A DNA stretch of 15,483 nucleotides from JAAFHS01 sp043751715 (GCA_043751715.1 JAYUZO010000051.1:1-15483); one strand, 5' to 3'; positions 1-7,785 are shown, numbered from the stretch's first letter. Translations and numbers: made by a program. The notes: generated by a model from the sequence alone, not told the origin.

Positions 1-810
1 GCAGACCGGATCACCACCGTATCACCCACCTATGCGGCCGAACTGGCGCGCACCGAATATGGCATGGGCCTGCAAGGCGTGATCACGGCGCGGGCAGCGG
101 TGGTCAGCGGCATTCTGAACGGGGTGGATACGGCTGTCTGGTCACCCGAAACCGATGGCGATGTGCTGAATTATTCGGTGAAATCCATGCAGGGCAAGGC
201 GCTCGCGCGTGCGGCCCTGTGCGATGAATTCGGGCTGGATGTGCCGGGGCCGCTGGCCATTGTTGTCAGCCGCCTGACCGATCAGAAGGGCATTGATCTG
301 ATCCCCGCCGTGCTGCCCGATTTCATTGCCGCAGGTGGCGGCCTTGCCATCCTCGGGTCTGGCGATCCAGCACTTGAGGCCGCGATGCGCGGCCTGCACC
401 AACGCTTTCCGCAGCGCGTAGGCCTGCGCGTGGGCTATGATGAAGCACTCAGCCACCGGATGTTTGCAGGGGCGGATGCCGTGCTGGTGCCATCGCGGTT
501 TGAACCCTGCGGGCTGACGCAGATGTACGGCCTGCGCTACGGGGCGGTGCCGGTGGTGGCGGCGGTAGGCGGGCTGGCCGATACGGTCATCCACGCCTCA
601 CCTGCGGCCATGGCTGCGGGCGTGGCAACGGGCATCAGCTTTCACCCCACCGATGCCATTGCCTTTGCCACATCCCTGCGCCACCTGACCGCGCTGTTTG
701 GTGATGCCAAGGCCTGGGCGCAGGTGCAAAAGAACGCGATGAAACACCCCGTAGGCTGGGAAACCTCGGCCGCCGCCTATGCCGCCCTGTATGCAGGCCT
801 GATCCAGTGA
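1..810 (+). CDS. glgA: Glycogen synthase, C-terminal part (5' end outside window)
   Basis: Transfers glucose from ADP-glucose to the growing alpha-1,4-glucan in the cytoplasm. The reading frame is open from the first base, starting ADRITTVSPTYA, so only about 269 C-terminal residues of a protein usually near 480 are present; the N-terminal KTGGL nucleotide-binding loop lies upstream of the window. Visible GT5 signatures are SGILNGVD early on, the RLTDQKG nucleotide-binding segment at residues 91-97 of the visible part, and the PSRFEPCGLTQMYGLRYG loop at 164-181, which holds the conserved Glu and the nucleotide/phosphate contacts. The frame ends in TGA at 808-810, overlapping the GTG start of glgX by 4 bp, which suggests translational coupling. 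The context is a glycogen operon. An internal ATG at 64 is not the real start. Identification is firm; only completeness is unknown. Confidence 0.96.
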   Translation, partial: ADRITTVSPTYAAELARTEYGMGLQGVITARAAVVSGILNGVDTAVWSPETDGDVLNYSVKSMQGKALARAALCDEFGLDVPGPLAIVVSRLTDQKGIDLIPAVLPDFIAAGGGLAILGSGDPALEAAMRGLHQRFPQRVGLRVGYDEALSHRMFAGADAVLVPSRFEPCGLTQMYGLRYGAVPVVAAVGGLADTVIHASPAAMAAGVATGISFHPTDAIAFATSLRHLTALFGDAKAWAQVQKNAMKHPVGWETSAAAYAALYAGLIQ

Positions 811-2906
811 CAGCCGTGCCAAGCCTGCCACCGCGTGCGGCCCTGCATCATGCCATCTCTGCCGGGCGGTCCTGGCCGATGGGGGCCACCTTTGATGGCG
901 AAGGCGTCAATTTTGCCGTGTTTTCCGCCCATGCCGTGCGGGTGGAATTGTGCCTGTTCACCCCCGATGGCCGCAAGGAAATGGCGCGCATTCCGCTGCC
1001 CGAACGTGACGGCGATATCTGGCATGTGCATGTCGGCGGGCTGACCCCCGGTACGCTGTATGGCTTTCGTGTGCATGGCCCCTATGCACCCGAACAGGGC
1101 CACCGCTTCAACCCCAACAAGCTGCTGATAGATCCCTATGCCCGCGCCCTGGAAGGCCGCCTGCGGTGGTCGGATGCGCTGATGGGCTACAAGATCGGCT
1201 CGCCGCGCGGTGACCTTAGCTTTGATGCGCGCGACAGTGCCTTTGCCGTGCCGAAATCGGTGGTGGTCGATGCGTCCTTCAACTGGGGCAGTGACCGTGC
1301 CCCGCGCCGTGCCATGGCCGACAGCGTGATCTATGAGGCGCATGTCAAAGGCCTGACAGCGCTGCATCCCGGCGTGGAACGCGGCCAGCGTGGCAGCTTT
1401 CTGGGCCTGTCATCCGACGCCGTGATTGAACATCTGCAAAAGCTGGGCGTGACAGCCATTGAATTGTTGCCGGTGCAGGCCTTCATGGATGACCGGTTTC
1501 TTGTGACCAAGGGCCTTAAGAATTACTGGGGGTATCAGACCCTTGGCTTCTTTGCACCCGAACCGCGTTACCTGACACGCGGGCAGGTCTGGGAATTTCA
1601 GTCCATGGTCCGGCGCTTTCATGCGGCCGGGATCGAGGTCATTCTTGACGTGGTCTACAACCACACCGGTGAGGGTGATGAACACGGCCCCACCCTGTGC
1701 TTTCGCGGGTTTGACAATGCCAGCTACTATCGCCTGTCGCATGGCGGACGGCATTACATGAACGATGCAGGCACCGGCAACACGCTTGATCTGACGCATC
1801 CCATGGTGCTGCGCATGGTGATGGACAGCTTGCGCCACTGGGTTGAAACCTACCATGTCGATGGTTTCCGCTTTGATCTCGCATCCGTTCTGGGGCGTGA
1901 GGCGCAGGGCTTTGACCCCAACGGCGGCTTTTTTGATGCCATCCGTCAGGACCCGGTCCTCTCGAAGGTCAAGCTGATTGCCGAACCCTGGGATATTGGC
2001 CCCGGCGGCTATCAGCTGGGCAATTACCCCCATCCCTTTGCCGAATGGAATGACCGCTACCGCGATGGCGTGCGCCGCGTCTGGCGTGGCGATGCCGGCA
2101 TGATGCCCGATTTCGCCGGGCGCCTGCTGGGGTCGGCTGACAGCTTTGATGATGGCGGCCGGCCTGCCACCGCTTCGGTCAATTTCATCACCAGCCATGA
2201 TGGTTTCACGCTGGAGGATCTGGTCAGCTTTACCGTCAAGCGCAACCTTGCCAATGGTGAGGATAACCGCGATGGCCATTCTGACAATTATTCCGATAAT
2301 CTGGGCGTAGAAGGTGCAACCTCTGATACCTTGGTGCGTGCAGCCCGCGCGCTGCGCAAACGCAACCTGATGGCGACACTGTTTGTCAGTCAGGGCACGC
2401 CGATGATCCTGGCGGGTGATGAACTGGGCCAGTCACAAGGTGGCAACAACAACGCCTATGCGCAGGATAATGATGTCAGCTGGATCAACTGGGCCGCGGC
2501 CGACAAAGGGTTCCAGGCCTTTGTCGCGCGGCTTGTGGCCTTGCGTGCGGCCCATCCGGTGCTGCGGCAAAAGCGGTTCCTGCATGCCGAGGTGCGTGAT
2601 GCCGATGGTCTGCCCGATGTGATCTGGCGCAAGGCCGATGGCACGCGGCCCGCAACAGGTGATTGGCACGATGCGGGCTTTCGCTGCCTGTGCCTTGAAT
2701 TGCGCATGGCCGCCGAAGGCCCCGATGCGCCTGACGCGATCTTTGCCGTGTTCAACACCGGCGGCTCTGCCCCGCTGACGCTGCCCGACACCGCCAAGGG
2801 GTGGCAGATTGAGGTGAACACCACCCAACCCGCAGCCCCCCCCGGCCCATGGCCCAAAGGGCAGAACGCGCCCGCAAATTCCGTCCTTGTCTTTTCCGCT
2901 ATATGA
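807..2906 (+). CDS. glgX: Glycogen debranching enzyme GlgX (GH13 isoamylase type)
   Basis: Hydrolyses alpha-1,6 branch linkages of glycogen or limit dextrins in the cytoplasm. It is 699 residues long, normal for GlgX. An N-terminal CBM48-like beta-sandwich (about residues 20-115, WPMGATFDGEGVNFAVFSAHA) is followed by the GH13 barrel. All four GH13 regions are visible: DVVYNHT at 281-287, DGFRFDLASV at 352-361 with nucleophile D357, IAEPWD at 391-396 with acid/base E393, and TSHDG at 462-466 with the transition-state Asp D465. The GEDNRDGHSDN stretch (484-494) and the NNNAYAQDN segment (547-555) are typical of this subfamily. The start is GTG at 807, overlapping the glgA stop as GTGA. The frame ends at TGA 2904-2906, next to pgm. 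The alternative TreX/isoamylase naming concerns the same family; the glg context favours GlgX. Confidence 0.96.
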   Translation: MTAVPSLPPRAALHHAISAGRSWPMGATFDGEGVNFAVFSAHAVRVELCLFTPDGRKEMARIPLPERDGDIWHVHVGGLTPGTLYGFRVHGPYAPEQGHRFNPNKLLIDPYARALEGRLRWSDALMGYKIGSPRGDLSFDARDSAFAVPKSVVVDASFNWGSDRAPRRAMADSVIYEAHVKGLTALHPGVERGQRGSFLGLSSDAVIEHLQKLGVTAIELLPVQAFMDDRFLVTKGLKNYWGYQTLGFFAPEPRYLTRGQVWEFQSMVRRFHAAGIEVILDVVYNHTGEGDEHGPTLCFRGFDNASYYRLSHGGRHYMNDAGTGNTLDLTHPMVLRMVMDSLRHWVETYHVDGFRFDLASVLGREAQGFDPNGGFFDAIRQDPVLSKVKLIAEPWDIGPGGYQLGNYPHPFAEWNDRYRDGVRRVWRGDAGMMPDFAGRLLGSADSFDDGGRPATASVNFITSHDGFTLEDLVSFTVKRNLANGEDNRDGHSDNYSDNLGVEGATSDTLVRAARALRKRNLMATLFVSQGTPMILAGDELGQSQGGNNNAYAQDNDVSWINWAAADKGFQAFVARLVALRAAHPVLRQKRFLHAEVRDADGLPDVIWRKADGTRPATGDWHDAGFRCLCLELRMAAEGPDAPDAIFAVFNTGGSAPLTLPDTAKGWQIEVNTTQPAAPPGPWPKGQNAPANSVLVFSAI

Positions 2907-2914
2907 GGCCCCGC

Positions 2915-4543
2915 ATGACCATTCACACCGTCACCACCACCCCGATTGATGGCCAGAAACCCGGCACATCGGGCCTGCGCAAGAAAACGCCCGTCTTCAT
3001 GGGGCGGCACTACCTTGAAAACTTTGTGCAGGCGATTTTTGATGTGGTCGGCGCGGGCGGCAAGACCTTTGTGCTGGGCGGCGACGGGCGTTATTTCAAT
3101 GACCGCGCCGCACAGGTGATCTGCCGGATGGCTGCAGCCAATGGTGCGGCACGGGTGATTGTGGGGCAGGGCGCTATTCTGTCGACACCCGCCGCCAGCC
3201 ACCTGATCCGCCTGTTCAAAACCGATGGCGGCATCATCATGAGCGCCTCTCACAATCCCGGCGGCCCGACCGAAGATTTTGGCGTGAAATTCAACATGCC
3301 CAACGGCGGCCCGGCCCCGGAATCGGTGACCGAGGCGATGTTTGAACGCACCAAAACCATCACCGCCTATCAGATGATGGATGCAGCCGATGTCGACCTT
3401 GGCACCGTCGGGCGGCAGATGCTGGGTGATATGATCGTCGATGTGGTGGACCCGGTGGGTGACTATGCCGCGCTGATGGAAAGCCTGTTTGATTTCGCCG
3501 CCATCCGCGCGATGTTTGCAGGCGGCTTCCGCATGCGGATGGACAGCATGTGCGCCGTCACCGGCCCCTATGCCATTGAAATTCTTGAAAACCGTCTGGG
3601 TGCCGCCCCCGGCACCTGCATCAACGCCACCCCCCTGCCAGATTTCGGCGGCATGCACCCCGACCCCAACCCAACATGGGCCAAGGCCCTGATGGATGAA
3701 ATGTTTTCGGATGCAGCCCCGGATTTTGGCGCGGCCTCTGATGGTGACGGTGACCGCAACATGGTGGTGGGCCGCGGGATTTATGTCTCACCGTCCGATA
3801 GCCTTGCTGTGCTCGCCGCCAATGCCCACCTTGCCCCCGGCTACAAGGCCGGTCTGAAGGGTGTCGCGCGGTCCATGCCCACTTCGGCAGCTGCTGACCG
3901 GGTTGCGGCAAGCCTTGGAATTGAAAGCTATGAAACGCCCACAGGGTGGAAATTCTTTGGCAACCTGCTGGATGCAGGCATGGCCACGATCTGTGGTGAA
4001 GAAAGTTTCGGTACCGGGTCAGACCATGTGCGCGAAAAAGACGGGCTGTGGGCCATTCTGCTGTGGCTGAATATCCTTGCCGTGCGCCAGCAACCGGTGG
4101 CTGCTATCCTTGGCGAACATTGGGCCAAATTCGGGCGCAACTACTACAGCCGCCATGATTTTGAGGCGATTGAATCCGCCCGCGCCGATGCGATGATGGC
4201 CGAACTGCGCGGCAAACTGGCCGCCCTGCCGGGGCAGCAGGTGGAAGGCATGACCATCGCCACCGCCGATGATTTCGCCTACTCGGACCCCGTCGATGGA
4301 TCGGTCAGCCAGAAACAGGGCGTGCGCATCATCTTGGAGGGTGGCAGCCGCATCGTGCTGCGCCTGTCGGGCACCGGCACCGAAGGCGCCACCCTGCGCC
4401 TGTATCTGGAACGCTATGCGCCGGGGCCTGATGGCCTTGATCATGATCCGCAGGCAGCCCTTGCCCCCATCATCCGCGCGGCGCACGGCCTTGCCCGCAT
4501 CGCCGAACACACAGGCCGCAGCACGCCCGATGTCGTCACCTGA
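2915..4543 (+). CDS. pgm: Phosphoglucomutase (alpha-D-glucose phosphate-specific)
   Basis: Interconverts glucose-1-phosphate and glucose-6-phosphate, joining glycogen metabolism to central carbon flow. From ATG 2915 the protein is 542 residues, starting MTIHTVTTTPIDGQKPGTSG, like its relatives. Seen directly: the phosphoserine loop SASHNPGG with catalytic Ser112, the Mg-binding loop DGDGDR at 276-281 (D276, D278, D280), the sugar-specificity loop GEESFG at 361-366, and the phosphate-binding loop RLSGTGTE at 483-490. This is the eukaryote-like PGM (PF02878-PF02880 with PF00408) rather than PMM/PGM ManB. A second ATG at 2903 overlaps the glgX stop as ATGA and would add four residues (MRPR); I prefer 2915 because family members begin near this position, but 2903 is possible. 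It is most likely the last gene of the glycogen operon, as a 271-bp non-coding gap follows. Confidence 0.96.
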   Translation: MTIHTVTTTPIDGQKPGTSGLRKKTPVFMGRHYLENFVQAIFDVVGAGGKTFVLGGDGRYFNDRAAQVICRMAAANGAARVIVGQGAILSTPAASHLIRLFKTDGGIIMSASHNPGGPTEDFGVKFNMPNGGPAPESVTEAMFERTKTITAYQMMDAADVDLGTVGRQMLGDMIVDVVDPVGDYAALMESLFDFAAIRAMFAGGFRMRMDSMCAVTGPYAIEILENRLGAAPGTCINATPLPDFGGMHPDPNPTWAKALMDEMFSDAAPDFGAASDGDGDRNMVVGRGIYVSPSDSLAVLAANAHLAPGYKAGLKGVARSMPTSAAADRVAASLGIESYETPTGWKFFGNLLDAGMATICGEESFGTGSDHVREKDGLWAILLWLNILAVRQQPVAAILGEHWAKFGRNYYSRHDFEAIESARADAMMAELRGKLAALPGQQVEGMTIATADDFAYSDPVDGSVSQKQGVRIILEGGSRIVLRLSGTGTEGATLRLYLERYAPGPDGLDHDPQAALAPIIRAAHGLARIAEHTGRSTPDVVT

Positions 4544-4603
4544 CGGGTGATTCGCCGCTTATGGTTAACGCCTGAAAACCCCAGCCCACGTCTGGCCTAT
4601 TGC

Positions 4604-4621
4604 TGGGCCGGATATGGCCCA
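4604..4621 (+). terminator. Weak hairpin after pgm
   Basis: A perfect 6-bp inverted repeat, TGGGCC and GGCCCA with a 6-nt loop, lies about 60 bp after the pgm stop. A run of T does not follow (ATTCCTG), so a rho-independent terminator is only a possibility. It could also be a protein-binding half-site pair or chance. Confidence 0.2.
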
Positions 4622-4722
4622 TTCCTGTATCATTAACTTTGCTTTCATCAGCGCCATTAACACAGCGCTCGCAATGGGTTAGTGCGCGTTCCTGCCGACG
4701 TTTTTCGCCCGTCCAACAAAAT

Positions 4723-4772
4723 CACCCAAGGCGAAAACAGACCCTCAACTGTCGCGCTTGGGTGTCGTTTTC
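4723..4772 (+). promoter_or_regulatory. Structured leader hairpin upstream of the MttB-family gene
   Basis: CACCCAAG at 4723-4730 pairs perfectly with CTTGGGTG at 4757-4764. The stem continues inward as GCGA (4731-4734) with TCGC (4752-4755), leaving G4756 bulged, then CAG (4738-4740) with CTG (4749-4751), with AAA bulged and ACCCTCAA as loop. That is 15 base pairs in 42 nt. TCGTTTTC follows at 4765-4772, and GTTTTC there could alternatively pair with GAAAAC at 4733-4738, giving a competing fold. It sits 50 nt before the start codon at 4815. It could be an attenuator, a terminator of the glycogen operon, or an operator. I do not recognise it as a known riboswitch class. The rest of 4544-4814 holds no gene that I can support. 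Confidence 0.4.
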
Positions 4773-4814
4773 AGGCAAGCGCCGTGTTTGATGGGCCCAA
4801 GCAGGAGGTGCCCT

Positions 4815-6344
4815 ATGAACAACCCGGTCCGCAGCGGCAGAACCGCCCGTCAGGTCCAACGCGCCGCCAAAGGCGGGGGGATGGGGCGGCCCTATATAGT
4901 CCGAAATATCCCAAGTTATGATGTACTTAGCGAAGAAAACCTGATGCGGATCGAAGCTGCCGCCGACCGTATCCTTGCCGAAACCGGCATCGAATTCCGC
5001 GATGATCCGGTGGCGCTGGATCACTGGCGCCGCGCCGGGGCCGATGTGCAGGGCCTGCTGGTCAAATTCCCGCCCGGTCTTTTGCGCGAGGTGTTGAAAA
5101 CCGCCCCTGCAACCTTCACTCAACACGCGAGGAACCCCGCGAACAGCGTTGAAATTGGTGGGAAATCCGTGGTTTTTGCCCCCGCCTACGGCAGCCCTTT
5201 TGTGATGGATTTAGATCGTGGCAGGCGCTTTGGCACGCTGGAAGATTTCCAGAATTTCATCAAACTCGCGCAATCATCCCCCAACTTTCACCACTCCGGC
5301 GGCACGATCTGCGAACCTACGGATATCCCCGTAAACAAGCGCCATCTGGATATGGTCATGGCCCACATCACCCTGTCTGACCGCCCCTTCATGGGGTCTG
5401 TGACGGCAGAGGAGCGTGCGACCGACAGTATCGACATGGCCCGCATCGTCTTTGGCCACGATTTCGTTGACAAAAACTGCGTCATCCTCGGCAACGTCAA
5501 CGTGAACTCCCCCCTCGTGTGGGATGGCACCATGACCAATTCCCTGCGCGCCTATGCCCGCGCAAATCAGGCAGCCGTGATCGTGCCCTTCATCCTTGGC
5601 GGTGCCATGGGGCCGGTCACAAGCGCCGGGGCCATTGCCCAAAGCCTGGCGGAAACCATGGCCGGTTGCGCGTTAACCCAACTGGAACGCCCGCATGCCC
5701 CTGTAATATTTGGAAATTTTCTGTCGTCGATGAACCTGCGGTCCGGCAGCCCCACGTTTGGCACACCCGAACCCGCCATTGGCAGCATGGTGATCGGTCA
5801 GCTTGCCCGCCGTCTGAACCTGCCTCTGCGCTGTTCCGGCAACTTTACCACGTCCAAACGGCCCGATGCGCAGGCCATGATGGAGGGCACGATGTCGATG
5901 CTCGCCGCCATCCATTGCGGCGCGAATTTCATCCTGCATTCGGCGGGTTTTCTGGATGGGCTGCTGTCCATGTCTTACGAAAAATTCATGCTGGACGCAG
6001 ACTTATGCGGCGCTCTTCATGCGTATCTTGATGGGATCAAGATGGATGATGACCAGCTGGCCGTTGATGCCTTTGCCGAGGTTGGCCCCGGCAACCACTT
6101 TTTTGGCTGCAATCATACCATGCGCCACTACGAGACGGCGTTCTGGGACAGTGATCTGTCAGACAACGAACCGTTTGAGAAATGGGAGGCGGCAGGGTCA
6201 ACTGATGCTGCCACCCGCGCCAACACACTGTGGAAGAAACGACTGGCAGAGTATGAGGCACCAGCCTTGGATGACGGCATCCGCGACGGGCTGACGGAGT
6301 TTGTCGAACGCGCCAAACGCGACAAAGCCGACATGTGGTATTGA
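4815..6344 (+). CDS. MttB-family (trimethylamine methyltransferase-like) protein, without pyrrolysine
   Basis: Belongs to the MttB superfamily (PF06253) of TIM-barrel enzymes that move a methyl group from a quaternary or tertiary amine to a corrinoid protein. The start is ATG 4815, preceded by AGGAGG at 4803-4808 with 6-nt spacing, giving 509 residues; an in-frame ATG at 4758 upstream has no such site. Recognisable segments are PILAETGIEF-like DRILAETGIEF (51-61), the LGGAMGPVTSAGAIAQSLAE stretch (261-280), the PTFGTPEPAIGSM stretch (313-325) and the C-terminal GPGNHFFG (424-431) with H434 and H438. The frame has no internal TAG, so it is not a pyrrolysine enzyme. Known non-pyrrolysine members act on glycine betaine, proline betaine or carnitine, so the substrate here cannot be named. 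No corrinoid protein or corrinoid:THF methyltransferase gene is in the window. Family is firm, substrate unknown. Confidence 0.88.
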   Translation: MNNPVRSGRTARQVQRAAKGGGMGRPYIVRNIPSYDVLSEENLMRIEAAADRILAETGIEFRDDPVALDHWRRAGADVQGLLVKFPPGLLREVLKTAPATFTQHARNPANSVEIGGKSVVFAPAYGSPFVMDLDRGRRFGTLEDFQNFIKLAQSSPNFHHSGGTICEPTDIPVNKRHLDMVMAHITLSDRPFMGSVTAEERATDSIDMARIVFGHDFVDKNCVILGNVNVNSPLVWDGTMTNSLRAYARANQAAVIVPFILGGAMGPVTSAGAIAQSLAETMAGCALTQLERPHAPVIFGNFLSSMNLRSGSPTFGTPEPAIGSMVIGQLARRLNLPLRCSGNFTTSKRPDAQAMMEGTMSMLAAIHCGANFILHSAGFLDGLLSMSYEKFMLDADLCGALHAYLDGIKMDDDQLAVDAFAEVGPGNHFFGCNHTMRHYETAFWDSDLSDNEPFEKWEAAGSTDAATRANTLWKKRLAEYEAPALDDGIRDGLTEFVERAKRDKADMWY

Positions 6345-6354
6345 CCGGGGCCGC

Positions 6355-6399
6355 ATGAACGCAGACCTTGTGGTGAACACGGGTGGGGGCAGGGCGTGA
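6355..6399 (+). other. Possible 14-codon leader ORF coupled to the DUF4105 gene
   Basis: An ATG at 6355 opens a tiny frame encoding MNADLVVNTGGGRA. Its TGA (6397-6399) overlaps the GTG start of the next gene (6396) as GTGA, the arrangement seen in translational coupling. It starts 11 nt after the stop of the methyltransferase gene. There is no strong ribosome binding site and no similarity that I recognise, so it may be chance. Confidence 0.15.
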
Positions 6400-7355
6400 C
6401 GTTCATTCTGATGCTGGTGATTGTTGGGCTGGCGGGGCTGATCTGGCTGGCAGCGGGTGCGCATGTGCCGCTGGCGCGGATGTGGGTCGCGCGGGCGCTG
6501 ATCGGGGTGGCGGTGCTGGCCGGCCTGATCGCGATCTGGTTTGGTTTTGCGCCCCGCGTCTGGCTGCCGGTGGGTCTGACGGCCTTGGCCTTTGTCCTGT
6601 GGTACGCCACCCGCCGCCCGCGCAATGACAAGGCCTGGATCCCGGAAGTGGCGCATGGCCTGACGGGCGATGTGCAGGGCGTGGTCCACATCCCGCATGT
6701 AAGGCGTTTCCGCTGGATCACCCGCAAAGAGGTGGTGGAGGCGTGGGAGGCGCAAAGTTATGATCCGGGCACCATCACATCGGTTGATCTGGTGATGTCG
6801 ATCTGGTCAAACCCGCTGATTGCGCACACCATGGTCAGCTTTGGCTTTTCCGATGGGCGGCATCTGGTGTTTTCTGGTGAAACGCGGCGGCAAAAGGGCG
6901 ACCGGTTCACCATCACCGGTGGGTTCTTCCGCCGCTTTGAGCTGATCCTGATTGCCGCCGATGAGCGCGACGTGATCCATCTGCGCACCGATGTGCGGCG
7001 GGAAAAGGTCTCGCTTTACCCGGTGCTGATGCCGCCTGACGCGCGACGCGTGCTGTTTCTGGCATTCATCGGGCAGGGCAATGATCTGGCGCGCCAGCCG
7101 ATGTGGTACAACACGGTGACCACGAATTGCACGACCGTGCCGTTTGAAATTGTGCGCACGATTGCACAGGGGCTGCGCTATGATTGGCGGCTGCTGTTTT
7201 CGGGCCATCTGCCGGGCTATCTGCACAAGCTGGGTGTGCTGCCGCCGGGCACAATGGCGGAATTGAACGCGCGGGCGGTGCTGCCAGTATCAGGCGATGA
7301 TGGCACAGATGATGCGGCCTATTCGCGGGCGTTGCGCGCAGCGTGGCGCGATTAG
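6396..7355 (+). CDS. Membrane protein with DUF4105 (Lnb N-terminal periplasmic-like) domain
   Basis: 319 residues from a GTG start at 6396. Three hydrophobic segments (about 2-20, 32-51 and 55-71) anchor the protein; the remainder (about 76-290), beginning RPRNDKAWIPEVA, resembles DUF4105 (PF13387) and is probably periplasmic. Two residues stand out in conserved-looking contexts: H144 in NPLIAHTMVSFGF and C245 in YNTVTTNCTTVPF. They could form a His/Cys catalytic pair. From memory, a DUF4105 protein of Bacteroides (Lnb) acts as a lipoprotein N-acyltransferase, but Alphaproteobacteria normally use Lnt for that step, so the role here is open. The gene follows the methyltransferase by about 50 bp on the same strand and may share its transcript. 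A better start could exist, since GGGGGCAGGG just upstream is only a passable ribosome site. Confidence 0.75.
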   Translation: MTFILMLVIVGLAGLIWLAAGAHVPLARMWVARALIGVAVLAGLIAIWFGFAPRVWLPVGLTALAFVLWYATRRPRNDKAWIPEVAHGLTGDVQGVVHIPHVRRFRWITRKEVVEAWEAQSYDPGTITSVDLVMSIWSNPLIAHTMVSFGFSDGRHLVFSGETRRQKGDRFTITGGFFRRFELILIAADERDVIHLRTDVRREKVSLYPVLMPPDARRVLFLAFIGQGNDLARQPMWYNTVTTNCTTVPFEIVRTIAQGLRYDWRLLFSGHLPGYLHKLGVLPPGTMAELNARAVLPVSGDDGTDDAAYSRALRAAWRD

Positions 7356-7693
7356 CGCAGCAGCCGCCGATTGCCATCCTTGACCACCTCCAGCACCCGC
7401 CCCGTTTCACTATCCACGCGGAACACATCGGGGGCCACACGGTAATAGCGCCACGCGCCATCAACGGCGGGCAGGCCAAAGCGGGCGGGGTTCATCAGGA
7501 TGGAATGATCCGCCACCGGAAACGCATCACCCACCGCAAAGGCTGGCGGGCGCACGGGCATGCGCAAAAAGCGTGCCGTCATCGTTTGCGCCTGATCACC
7601 GCGTGGGCACATCGACGCGACCAGTGACGCGCAGGCGGCATGGGCGGTCAGGGGGGCGAACACCGCCAGACTGATCAGGATCACGCGCAGCAT
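7352..7693 (-). CDS. Small exported protein of unknown function (weak RcnB-like tail)
   Basis: 113 residues from ATG 7693. The N-terminus is a good Sec signal peptide, MLRVILISLAVFAPLTAHA, with likely cleavage after residue 19 (AHA before ACAS), leaving about 94 periplasmic residues. The mature part has two early cysteines (C21 and C29) that could form a disulfide. The C-terminal stretch WRYYRVAPDVFRVDSETG resembles the short repeat-like end of RcnB/YohN-type periplasmic proteins (PF11776), but this is by eye only. An ATG at 7741 in the same frame would place the start inside the mmsA terminator hairpin and before the signal peptide, so I reject it. Its stop (TAA at 7354-7352) interlocks with the TAG of the DUF4105 gene on the opposite strand. 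No confident function. Confidence 0.6.
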   Translation of the reverse strand: MLRVILISLAVFAPLTAHAACASLVASMCPRGDQAQTMTARFLRMPVRPPAFAVGDAFPVADHSILMNPARFGLPAVDGAWRYYRVAPDVFRVDSETGRVLEVVKDGNRRLLR

Positions 7694-7720
7694 GCGGATC
7701 AGCCTGACAGCACAGGGGTT

Positions 7721-7759
7721 AAAAAAACACCCCCGCAGCACAGGGCCGGGGGGTGTTTT
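7721..7759 (-). terminator. Intrinsic terminator of mmsA (possibly bidirectional)
   Basis: AAAACACCCCC at 7724-7734 is perfectly complementary to GGGGGTGTTTT at 7749-7759, an 11-bp stem with a 14-nt loop. Read in the mmsA direction, the stem is followed by a run of seven T (7727-7721 on the minus strand), a classic rho-independent terminator 27 nt after the mmsA stop. On the plus strand the stem ends in TTTTC, so weak termination in that direction is also possible. Confidence 0.85.
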
Positions 7760-7785
7760 CAGGGGTTATCCACAAGAAATGCGTG

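Noticed and set aside
2456..3658. A 400-codon open frame on the minus strand across the glgX/pgm junction
   Set aside because: It lies entirely opposite two well-recognised genes, its product has no domain I recognise and is rich in His/Gly, as expected for antisense frames of GC-rich DNA.
4544..4814. Small coding frames in the pgm-mttB gap
   Set aside because: Frames starting at 4600 and 4682 give basic, unfamiliar translations without ribosome sites; the region looks like a leader with hairpins.
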